Shown: one piece after another, positions 53,382 through 60,536 of the stretch | Layout of the letters: each line of letters starts with the position of its first letter | Numbering within the stretch: the first letter of the stretch is position 1 | Assembly: GCA_039908285.1 (NCBI GenBank) | Contig: JAMOBE010000002.1 | Location: 1 to 64,000, forward strand | Reading direction: 5' to 3' | DNA: 64,000 nucleotides | Source: JAMOBE01 sp039908285 | Lineage (GTDB): Bacteria; Pseudomonadota; Alphaproteobacteria; Rhodospirillales; Rhodospirillaceae | Made by a program: the position numbers and the translations under genes | Notes under the pieces: model-generated | Databases searched by the model: none | What the model was told of the DNA's origin: nothing | What the model saw: only the letters and a program-made list of their open reading frames with translations

Positions 53382-54188
53382 ATGACCGCGCCACGCAAGA
53401 ACAGGAAACCAAAGCTGGCCGTGTGGAAGTTCTCGTCCTGCGATGGGTGTCAACTCAGCCTGCTGGACTGCGAGGACGAGCTTCTCGCCATCGCCGGGGC
53501 GGTGGAGATCGCCTATTTCCTGGAGGCCACCCGCGCCGTGGTCAAGGGACCCTATGACGTGTCGCTGGTGGAGGGCTCCATCACCACCCCCCACGACGCC
53601 GAGCGCATCCACGCGGTGCGGCGCCAGTCCAGGTCCCTGGTGACCATCGGCGCCTGCGCCACCGCCGGCGGCATCCAGTCGCTGAGGAACTTCGCCGATC
53701 ACCAGGAGTACATCCGCGCGGTCTACGCCACCCCCGCCTACATCAGCACCCTGGCCCGTTCCACCGCCATCGCCGACCATGTCCCGGTGGACTTCGAACT
53801 GCGCGGCTGTCCGGTCAGCAAGGGTCAGTTGCTGGAGCTGCTCTCCGCCACCCTGAACCACCGCCGCCCCAACATCCCCGCCTACGCCGAGTGCATCGAG
53901 TGCAAGCGCCGGGGGACGGTGTGCGTGACCGTGGCCCGTGGCGAGCCCTGCCTCGGGCCGGTGACCCAGGCCGGATGCGGCACCCTGTGCCCGGCCTGCA
54001 ACCGCGGCTGCTATGGATGCTTCGGGCCGAAGGAGATGCCCAACACCCGCTCGCTGGCCGAGTGGTTCACCGACCGGCTCGGCCGCGACGGGCGCTTCGT
54101 GCGCAACCTTTTCCGCAGCTACAACGCCAACGCCGAAGCCTTCCGCAGGGAGAGCGAACGCCATGACCAGCCGCACCATCAAGGTTGA
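53382..54188 (+). CDS. NiFe hydrogenase small (delta-type) subunit
   Basis: A 268-residue cytoplasmic small subunit with no twin-arginine signal. The proximal-cluster cysteines start at CDGCQ (Cys20, Cys23), continue with TIGACATAGG and ELRGCPVSKGQLLELL, and more cysteines (ECIECKRRGTVC, GCGTLCPACNRGCYGC) hold further clusters. It passes electrons from the NiFe site to the beta subunit. Three bp after the gamma gene, and overlaps the large-subunit gene by 26 bp. Confidence 0.93.
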   Translation: MTAPRKNRKPKLAVWKFSSCDGCQLSLLDCEDELLAIAGAVEIAYFLEATRAVVKGPYDVSLVEGSITTPHDAERIHAVRRQSRSLVTIGACATAGGIQSLRNFADHQEYIRAVYATPAYISTLARSTAIADHVPVDFELRGCPVSKGQLLELLSATLNHRRPNIPAYAECIECKRRGTVCVTVARGEPCLGPVTQAGCGTLCPACNRGCYGCFGPKEMPNTRSLAEWFTDRLGRDGRFVRNLFRSYNANAEAFRRESERHDQPHHQG

Positions 54189-55452
54189 CGCCCTGGCCCG
54201 GGTGGAGGGCGAGGGTTCGCTGACCGTGCGGATCCGCGACGGCCGCATCACCGACCTCAAGTTCGGCATCTTCGAGCCGCCCCGCTTCTTCGAGGCCCTG
54301 CTGCGCGGCCGCATGTTCACGGACGCTCCCGACATCACCGCCCGCATCTGCGGCATCTGCCCGATCGCCTACATGATGGGCGCCTCCCAGGCGATGGAGG
54401 ACGCCCTCGGCGTGCGGGTCACCGGGCCGTTGCGCGACCTGCGCCGGCTCATCTACTGCGGGGAGTGGATCCAGAGTCACATCCTGCACGTCTACATGCT
54501 GCACGCGCCGGATTTCCTCGGGTTTCAGGACTCGATCCAACTGGCGGCGGCGCACCCGGGGGTGGTCGAGAAGGCGCTCGAGCTGAAGAAGATCGGCAAT
54601 GCGATCCTGTCCACCGTCGGCGGCCGCGCCATCCATCCGGTCAACCTGCGGGTGGGCGGATTCTATCGCGTTCCAAGGCGGGAGGAGCTGCGCGCCCTGA
54701 TCGAGCCCCTGCGGCGGGCGGTGGATCTCGCCGCCGAGACCGTCCGGCTGGTGGGCGGGTTCCCCTTTCCCGAGCTTGAGCGCGACTACACCTTCGTCGC
54801 CCTGCGCCACGAGACCGAGTACCCGATCACCGAGGGGCGGCTGGTGTCCAACCGCGGGCTCGACATCCCCGTGCGCGACTTCCCCCTCCACTTCGAGGAG
54901 GAGCACGTCGCCCACTCCAACGCCCTGCACGGGGTGATGCGGGACGGCACCGTCTACCACGTGGGGCCGCTCGCCCGCTATGCCCTGAACCACGACCGCC
55001 TGTCGGAGCGGGCGCGGGCGGCGGCGGCGGCGGCCGGTCTCGGGCCGGTGGTCACCAACCCCTTCCAGAGCATCGTCGTCCGCGCCGTCGAGAGCCTCCA
55101 GGCCTGCGAGGACGCCCTGGCCCTGGTTCTGGCCTACGAGGAGCCGGACGCCTCGTGCATCGACATCACCCCCGGCGCCGGTGAGGGTCATGGCTGCACC
55201 GAGGCGCCGCGCGGCATCTGCTATCACCGCTACCGCCTGAACGAGGACGGCAGCATCGCCGCGGCCACCATCGTCCCCCCCACCTCGCAGAACCAGAAGT
55301 CCATCGAGGCCGATCTGTGGCAGGTGGTCGAGCACAATCTGGATCTGGCGGACGAGGACCTGAAATGGCGGGCGGAACAGGCAATCCGCAACTATGATCC
55401 GTGCATCTCGTGCGCGACACACTTTCTGACTCTCGATATCGTGCGGGATTAG
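54163..55452 (+). CDS. NiFe hydrogenase large (alpha-type) subunit, group 3b-like
   Basis: A 429-residue subunit carrying the NiFe site. Motif L1 is RICGICPIAY (Cys63, Cys66), with Tyr70 where most groups have histidine. Motif L2 DPCISCATH gives Cys414 and Cys417, His420, and only nine residues follow, the piece normally removed by a maturation protease. With the beta, gamma and delta genes this makes a cytoplasmic, NAD(P)-linked group 3b-type enzyme that can take up or evolve hydrogen. No hyp maturation genes are in the window. Start ATG behind AGGGAGAG. Confidence 0.92.
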   Translation: MTSRTIKVDALARVEGEGSLTVRIRDGRITDLKFGIFEPPRFFEALLRGRMFTDAPDITARICGICPIAYMMGASQAMEDALGVRVTGPLRDLRRLIYCGEWIQSHILHVYMLHAPDFLGFQDSIQLAAAHPGVVEKALELKKIGNAILSTVGGRAIHPVNLRVGGFYRVPRREELRALIEPLRRAVDLAAETVRLVGGFPFPELERDYTFVALRHETEYPITEGRLVSNRGLDIPVRDFPLHFEEEHVAHSNALHGVMRDGTVYHVGPLARYALNHDRLSERARAAAAAAGLGPVVTNPFQSIVVRAVESLQACEDALALVLAYEEPDASCIDITPGAGEGHGCTEAPRGICYHRYRLNEDGSIAAATIVPPTSQNQKSIEADLWQVVEHNLDLADEDLKWRAEQAIRNYDPCISCATHFLTLDIVRD

Positions 55453-55458
55453 GATCTG

Positions 55459-55643
55459 TCACGTCTCGCGCAGGTACAGATTGGCCTCGTCCATGGTCGT
55501 GATCCCTGCCAGCCGCAGTTCCTGGGGCAGCCGTTTCTGCTCAATCACCTCCCGGACCCCCTGGAAACGGCTCATCGTCCCTTCCTCTGCGACGAAGATA
55601 GCCGGCCGTCGCCGTACCGACCCATAACCTCTTCAAACCGCAT
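55459..55643 (-). pseudogene. Remnant of an ISNCY-like transposase gene
   Basis: Two short pieces on the minus strand. 55643 to about 55597 reads MRFEEVMGRYGDGRLS, like the N-terminus of ISNCY-type transposases. 55575-55459 reads MSRFQGVREVIEQKRLPQEL and on to LAGITTMDEANLYLRET, like the C-terminal LRLAGI..M.EAN.YLRE region of the same family. The catalytic middle is missing and the frames differ, so it is dead. Flanks to 55801 are AT-richer and hold GGAAGGATTCC palindromic bits. Family assignment is from memory of the motifs. Confidence 0.5.
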
Positions 55644-55801
55644 CTCGCGGACCTCCGATAGCACTCTGCCCCGACCCATCGCCCCCTCCCTGGAAGGATT
55701 CCAGGATCGCTCAGATCACGTGCTACCTGGGTCGATCATATCATGTGCTACGGACACGCATATTCCAACGTCCTTGTGAATCCTCTGTTTGTGTCAATAC
55801 A

Positions 55802-57469
55802 CTAGGAAAATTGCTTCGTACCTGAGTCGGCGAAGCGGCCGGCGAAGGCGAACGGGTCGGGACGCGGCTTGCCGAAATAGTAGCCCTGGCCGAAGTCGAC
55901 CCCGCACTCCAGGGCCTGGGCGGCGATCCTGCGGTCTTCGACCATTTCGGCGACGGTCGTGACCCGCATGTCCCGGCACATCCTGACCATGGAGCCCAGC
56001 ATGTCCCGGCCCTTGTCCGAGGAACAGGCGCGTTTCAGGACCGGCCCGTCGAACTTGACTATGTCCACATCCAGCATGTGCAGGTAATCGAAGCTGGCCC
56101 CGCCGGCGCCGAAATCGTCGACGCACACCTTGAACCCCTTCCGGCGGAAGGTCTGGATGGCCCGGTTGACCTCGACCAGGCGCTCGATCCGTGCCGACTC
56201 GGTGATCTCCAGCATCAGCCGCTCCGGCAGCAGGCGATCGGTGGCCAGAAGCTGATGCAGCTTGTTGACGAACCCGAAATGAGCGATCGAGGCGCCCGAA
56301 ATATTCACCGCGATCGGCGGGATCGGGCTTTCCCGGTTGAAGTCGGCGATCATCTGGATCGCCTTCATCACGATGGCGGTGTCGAAGTCGCGGATGATGT
56401 CCACTTCCTCGGCCAGGCTGATGAGGGAGTAGGGGGAGACCCCCGCCACCGTATCGCGGAACCGGGTCAGAGCCTCGAAGTGGTGCACCTTGCCGTCCTT
56501 CAGGTCGCAGATGGGCATGAACACCAGATCGAAGTGGCTCTGCCGGGTGACCATCTTCACGTACTTGATCCGGTCGAAGGTCTCGGACATCATCGACGGC
56601 AGCGCCTCGCTCAGATCGGCGGCCTTGACGCAGCCGTCGGAGCGGCAGAACTGCTGCATGGTGTGGATGATGGCCCGGGCCACCTGATCCTCGGTCATGG
56701 CGCTGGTCTGCGCGCCAAGAGTGACCGAGCGGCTGTCGACGTTGGCGCCCTCGGGATGGGTCTGGCGGGCGGCCTCCTCGATCTTGCGGTTGATGGTTTC
56801 GGCGTCGATGCCCCTGATGTGGACGTAGCCGAACGCGTCGGAGGCAAGGCGCCCGGCCATGTTGCCGCCCAGCGACGCCGCGTTGAGGATGCGCCCCACC
56901 TTGGTCAGGAACCGCGTCTTCTCCGAGGGGGGAAGCTTGTCGGTCAGGGTGGTGACATGGCCGAGCTTGAGCAGGGTCACCTGCGCCTCGCCACCGGCCC
57001 GCGGATAGGCGCAGACCCGCTCCGCCGCGGCCGTCGCGAACGAGGCCTGGTCCAGCAGTCCCGATTCGGCGTCCATCTTCAGGGTGTCGTCGGGCCGGGG
57101 AAGGGTGATGGGTGGCGGCGACACCTTGAGCCCAAGATAGATGTTGTCATGGCAATCAGGAACCGGATAGCCGGCGATCGCCGCCGGCAGGGGCCGTCCG
57201 CCCGAGCCGGAAAGCTGCACCACGATGTCGTCGATGCGGCCCCGCCGCCGGGCCGAGGCGAAGATCTCGGCCACAAGCTGCCGGTCGCGGGGGGCGATCA
57301 GGTCCAGGAAGGGCTTGCCCCGGATGTCCTCGGTCGTGCGGCCGAAACAGGCCGGCGTGGTTCCGGCCACGAACACGACGGTGTTCAGCCGATCGATCTC
57401 GAACACCACATCGGCGCGACAGAAGGCGAGAGCCACGAAACGCTGAAGATCGCTGGAGGCCAAACGCAA
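55802..57469 (-). CDS. PAS-degenerate GGDEF-EAL cyclic-di-GMP phosphodiesterase
   Basis: A 555-residue soluble protein. An N-terminal PAS-like domain (about 15-125) is followed by a GGDEF remnant in which the active loop reads SDAFGYV, so no cyclase activity is expected. The EAL domain (from about 300) keeps the catalytic residues: HFEALTRF, AVNISGAS, LEITES, VDDFGAGG, VKFDG, AEMVED and GQGYYFGKP. It should hydrolyse c-di-GMP. The start faces a response-regulator gene across a region with a perfect CtrA-type box. Confidence 0.92.
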   Translation of the reverse strand: MRLASSDLQRFVALAFCRADVVFEIDRLNTVVFVAGTTPACFGRTTEDIRGKPFLDLIAPRDRQLVAEIFASARRRGRIDDIVVQLSGSGGRPLPAAIAGYPVPDCHDNIYLGLKVSPPPITLPRPDDTLKMDAESGLLDQASFATAAAERVCAYPRAGGEAQVTLLKLGHVTTLTDKLPPSEKTRFLTKVGRILNAASLGGNMAGRLASDAFGYVHIRGIDAETINRKIEEAARQTHPEGANVDSRSVTLGAQTSAMTEDQVARAIIHTMQQFCRSDGCVKAADLSEALPSMMSETFDRIKYVKMVTRQSHFDLVFMPICDLKDGKVHHFEALTRFRDTVAGVSPYSLISLAEEVDIIRDFDTAIVMKAIQMIADFNRESPIPPIAVNISGASIAHFGFVNKLHQLLATDRLLPERLMLEITESARIERLVEVNRAIQTFRRKGFKVCVDDFGAGGASFDYLHMLDVDIVKFDGPVLKRACSSDKGRDMLGSMVRMCRDMRVTTVAEMVEDRRIAAQALECGVDFGQGYYFGKPRPDPFAFAGRFADSGTKQFS

Positions 57470-57570
57470 AGTCTCCCCATCAGAGGACGTCCGGAACCGG
57501 GCCGATTGTGGGCGGTTGGCGGCACGAAAGCAAATTCCCGAACACGGGCGGGCATGGTGGACCCTGGGTG

Positions 57571-57585
57571 TTAACTCTTTATTAA
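57571..57585. promoter_or_regulatory. CtrA-type binding box TTAA-N7-TTAA
   Basis: TTAACTCTTTATTAA is a full match to the alphaproteobacterial CtrA consensus. It lies about 100 bp upstream of the EAL gene and 150 bp upstream of the response-regulator gene, so it could control either or both. Motif match only. Confidence 0.6.
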
Positions 57586-57733
57586 CTTCGCGACGTCACA
57601 ATGAATTCTCGTGACTGGTTCTTCGCGTGGCGCCCAGGCGCCCGGGGGAAGAAAGCCTCCGGAACCGCCGTTCGTCTCGAAAGAGCCGGTTCTTGACCCC
57701 AGAACGGTGTCAACAGGACCAGGACGGTGTGCC

Positions 57734-58696
57734 ATGCAGAACGACAGGCATTACAACGTCGCACGCGTCGTCGTCGGCGAAAGCAACAGGGAAGTTCGCC
57801 AGGCAACCAAGAGCGTGCTTCTCGACCACGGGTTCCGGCGTATTTTCGATACCTGCGCCCTCAGTGACATCCGCGAATGCGTTTCCTTCAATCTCGCCGA
57901 TCTCATCATCTGCGATGCCGACATGACCGGCTGCGGTTTCTGCGAGACCGTGCGTGCGGTACGCGAGCGTAACGTCGGGGACAATCCTTTCGTGCTGGTT
58001 CTGGCCCTGACCAGCGACCCGACCGACGAGTCGATCAAGCGGCTGGTCAACTGCGGCGCCGACGACATCATGCTGAAGCCCCTGAAGCCAGGCGCCCTCC
58101 TGCGTCGCATCGAACACATGATCGGCGGCCGCCAGCCCTTCGTGGTCACCCACTGCTACATCGGTCCGGACCGCCGCACGACGCCGCGTCCCGACGACCG
58201 CAACCCGCTGCCGCGCATCGAGGTGCCAAACCCGCTGCGCAGCAGGGTTCTTGGCGAAATGACGGCCAGGCAGCTCCAGGAGGCCATCGACAAGAGCTGG
58301 ACGGTGGTCAACGAGCATCGCATGGAACGTCATTCCGTGCAGATCCAGTGGCTCCTGGAGCGGATCATGCCGGCCCTTCGCACCGACACCGTGACCAGCG
58401 AAACCGTCGAGCATCTGGACCGGCTGCTGTTCGTGGCCCAGGATCTCAGCCTGCGTCTCAAGGGCACCCGCTTCGATCATGTGGGCGGCCTGGCGGTAAC
58501 GCTGGTGGACGTCATCCGCCGCATCCAGAAGTCCCCCTGTGACGCCGATCCGCGCGCCATCGGCCTGCTGCCGCGGGTGGCCGACGCCATCACCGCCGCC
58601 CTCTCGCGTGAGCACATGGTCGTGGATGCGAGCCGCCGGATCACCGAAACCGTCTCCCGCTATACGACCGAGCAGCGGCCGGCGTTCGACGCGTGA
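57734..58696 (+). CDS. Response regulator with unknown helical output domain
   Basis: A 320-residue protein. Residues about 10-130 are a CheY-like receiver (ESNREV, phospho-acceptor in LIICDADM, LKPLKPG lysine). The remaining 190 residues are mainly helical (EAIDKSWTVVNEHRMERH, LDRLLFVAQDLSLRLKGT) with no DNA-binding or enzymatic motif I recognise. I use the ATG at 57734 behind AGGACGG. It ends at a hairpin at 58725-58746. Confidence 0.85.
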   Translation: MQNDRHYNVARVVVGESNREVRQATKSVLLDHGFRRIFDTCALSDIRECVSFNLADLIICDADMTGCGFCETVRAVRERNVGDNPFVLVLALTSDPTDESIKRLVNCGADDIMLKPLKPGALLRRIEHMIGGRQPFVVTHCYIGPDRRTTPRPDDRNPLPRIEVPNPLRSRVLGEMTARQLQEAIDKSWTVVNEHRMERHSVQIQWLLERIMPALRTDTVTSETVEHLDRLLFVAQDLSLRLKGTRFDHVGGLAVTLVDVIRRIQKSPCDADPRAIGLLPRVADAITAALSREHMVVDASRRITETVSRYTTEQRPAFDA

Positions 58697-58724
58697 TTGT
58701 CTGAAAAGAAAGAAAGAGTAAAGA

Positions 58725-58746
58725 GCGAGGGCCTGGAGGCCCTCGC
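58725..58746. terminator. Bidirectional hairpin between convergent genes
   Basis: Perfect 9 bp arms GCGAGGGCC and GGCCCTCGC around TGGA, extended by GAG/CTC outside. It lies between the response-regulator stop and the membrane-protein stop; an A-rich tract on the left and CCCTTTAT on the right suit termination from both sides. Confidence 0.7.
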
Positions 58747-58763
58747 GCTCCCCTTTATCATGA

Positions 58764-60173
58764 TCAACCGCCGAATTCTGGGTGAGACCGATTGGTGAGC
58801 GCCATCCACAGGCGCAGGCCCAGAAGCACGGCGGCGACGATCAGGCCCATCTTCACCGCGTTGGCCAGGTACAGGGCGAAGCTCTGGTCGAAGTCCACCA
58901 TCCAGGGCAGCAGCGCCCCCATCCCCACCAGACCAGTGCGGCCGCCCCTGAGGGCGCCGACGGTGACGGCCCCGAGGAGCAGCAGGAGCGTGCCGCCCGC
59001 CGCCGCAAGGCCGACGGGGCCGCCCCGGATCAGCGGCTCCCCGAGAAGGGTGACCGACGCGTCGTGAATGGTCGTCTCCGGTTGGCGGCAGTAGGCGACG
59101 CCGAGAAGCCGGCCGTTGGACAGCGACGGCTTGTCGGGCCACAGCGCCCGCGGCACCACCGCCGTCAGGAAATAGACCGGCGCGCTTCCAATAACCTTCT
59201 CCCTCTCCCCTTCAGGGGGGGGAGAGGGCTTATTGGAAGTCGCCAGGTGGCGGTCCACCACGCCTTGCAGACAGGCCCCCGTCTCGGCCTGCCGCCACAT
59301 GATCTTGCTGACCACCAGCGTGCGCGGCAGCGCCATCAGCCGATCGACCATGGTCGGGGCACCGAGCCCCGGATCGCGGTGCAGGGGACCGTAGCGCGCC
59401 ATGGTGGCGATGGCGACCCCGGTGGTGACGGCGAGCACCACCCCAGTCCCGATCCACACCGTCCGCATTCCGCCGAGCCGTCCCGCTCCACGCACCAGGT
59501 ACACGCCGCAGCCGGCGCTGCCGATGAAGGTGGCCGTCTTGGCGTCACCGCCGGCGAACAGGAGGACCACCACCGCCGCAGCCGCGGCAAGGAACAGCCG
59601 TCCCGCCCCGCCGCCCAGTCGCCCGCCCCGCTCCGCCAGCGTCGCCACCAGCGCCGCCAGAACCGGCAGGGCGGCGTCATGCAGGGCCTTGATCACCGCC
59701 CCCCGGTCCTGCCCACTCAAAAGCCCCCAATAGACGAGGGCGATGACCGCCGCCGCAACCGCCAGACTCCGGGCCAGGCGTCCGCTCAGGTCCGGACCGC
59801 GATCCGGGCTCACGGGGACGACGACGGCCAGGGCCGTGGTGACGCAAAGGCACAGCCCGGCGAACTGGAGCACCAGTCCCTCCGCCCGCTGGCCGAGGTA
59901 CGCCGGGATAAACCACAGGGTTTCCCAGTCATCGAGCAGCCAGGCCGCCCCGAGGGCGATCACCACCGAATAGAACAGCACGGCCGAGGTGGCCAGCAGG
60001 AACAACGGCGACAGCAGCAGCAGCGACCGCCCGCCGCGCACCAGCAACACGACGGTGGCGACCTCGGCGCCAAGGGCCAGTCCGCGAACCACCCACGGCG
60101 CCGAGACCATGACCCCGCTCCCGGCGGTCACGACCACGACCACCGCCAGCAGCCCCGTCAGGATCAGGGACAT
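58764..60173 (-). CDS. Polytopic membrane protein, Wzy-like, with in-frame repeat insert
   Basis: A 469-residue protein with about 10-12 membrane helices. The loop VVPRALWPDKPSLSNGRLLG resembles the IPRxLWPDKP signature of O-antigen/exopolysaccharide polymerases, so a Wzy-like role is possible. Just before it, about residues 312-328 (SNKPSPPPEGEREKVIG) come from a palindromic repeat at 59185-59239 that is read in frame. The ribosome site (AGGGG) is itself part of another repeat at 60190-60222. No other polysaccharide genes are near. Confidence 0.7.
   Translation of the reverse strand: MSLILTGLLAVVVVVTAGSGVMVSAPWVVRGLALGAEVATVVLLVRGGRSLLLLSPLFLLATSAVLFYSVVIALGAAWLLDDWETLWFIPAYLGQRAEGLVLQFAGLCLCVTTALAVVVPVSPDRGPDLSGRLARSLAVAAAVIALVYWGLLSGQDRGAVIKALHDAALPVLAALVATLAERGGRLGGGAGRLFLAAAAAVVVLLFAGGDAKTATFIGSAGCGVYLVRGAGRLGGMRTVWIGTGVVLAVTTGVAIATMARYGPLHRDPGLGAPTMVDRLMALPRTLVVSKIMWRQAETGACLQGVVDRHLATSNKPSPPPEGEREKVIGSAPVYFLTAVVPRALWPDKPSLSNGRLLGVAYCRQPETTIHDASVTLLGEPLIRGGPVGLAAAGGTLLLLLGAVTVGALRGGRTGLVGMGALLPWMVDFDQSFALYLANAVKMGLIVAAVLLGLRLWMALTNRSHPEFGG
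59185..59239. repeat. Palindromic repeat inside the Wzy-like gene
   Basis: CTTCCAATAA and TTATTGGAAG are perfect 10 bp outer arms; inside are CTCCCTCTCCCC, TTCA, GGGGGGGGAGAGGGC. On the minus strand it is read through without a stop. Confidence 0.85.
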
Positions 60174-60189
60174 CCGGGCACCCCTGAAA

Positions 60190-60222
60190 AGCCCTCTCCC
60201 CCCCCTTCAGGGGGGAGAGGGG
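60190..60222. repeat. CCCTCTCC/GGAGAGGGG palindrome upstream of the Wzy-like gene
   Basis: GCCCTCTCCCCCCCC, TTCA, GGGGGGAGAGGGG between the small 60240-60506 gene and the Wzy-like gene; its edge provides the AGGGG ribosome site of the latter. Confidence 0.75.
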
Positions 60223-60239
60223 TGCGGGACGTGCCCGTG

Positions 60240-60506
60240 TCAATCCCCGCCGCCATCTCCACCACCGTCTCCGCCGTCCGATGCATCCGCAGAGACACCA
60301 TCGGATGAGTCACCCCCTCCAGGCCTGACGGTCAGTGCGGTTCCCACCGCGACACACACGCTGAGGAAGGAGGCGTACCCTTCCGCGTAATCAAGGAGGT
60401 ACACCAGCACCAGCCACATCAATAGTCCCGCGACCGGTGCCAGAAGGTAGCCATAGGGGAGGATGCGGTGCATGCCGGAGGTCTTGTCCAGGCGTTCGAG
60501 TACCAC
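60240..60506 (-). CDS. Small two-helix membrane protein of unknown function
   Basis: An 88-residue protein starting at a GTG behind AAAAGGACG. Two hydrophobic helices (YGYLLAPVAGLLMWLVLVYLLDY and YASFLSVCVAVGTALTV) are followed by a Gly/Asp/Ser repeat tail (DGGDGGGDGGGD). It lies 31 bp downstream of the sensor kinase gene on the same strand. No family recognised. Confidence 0.6.
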   Translation of the reverse strand: MVLERLDKTSGMHRILPYGYLLAPVAGLLMWLVLVYLLDYAEGYASFLSVCVAVGTALTVRPGGGDSSDGVSADASDGGDGGGDGGGD

Positions 60507-60536
60507 GTGACGTCCTTTTCGCTAAGCCGCACCGGA

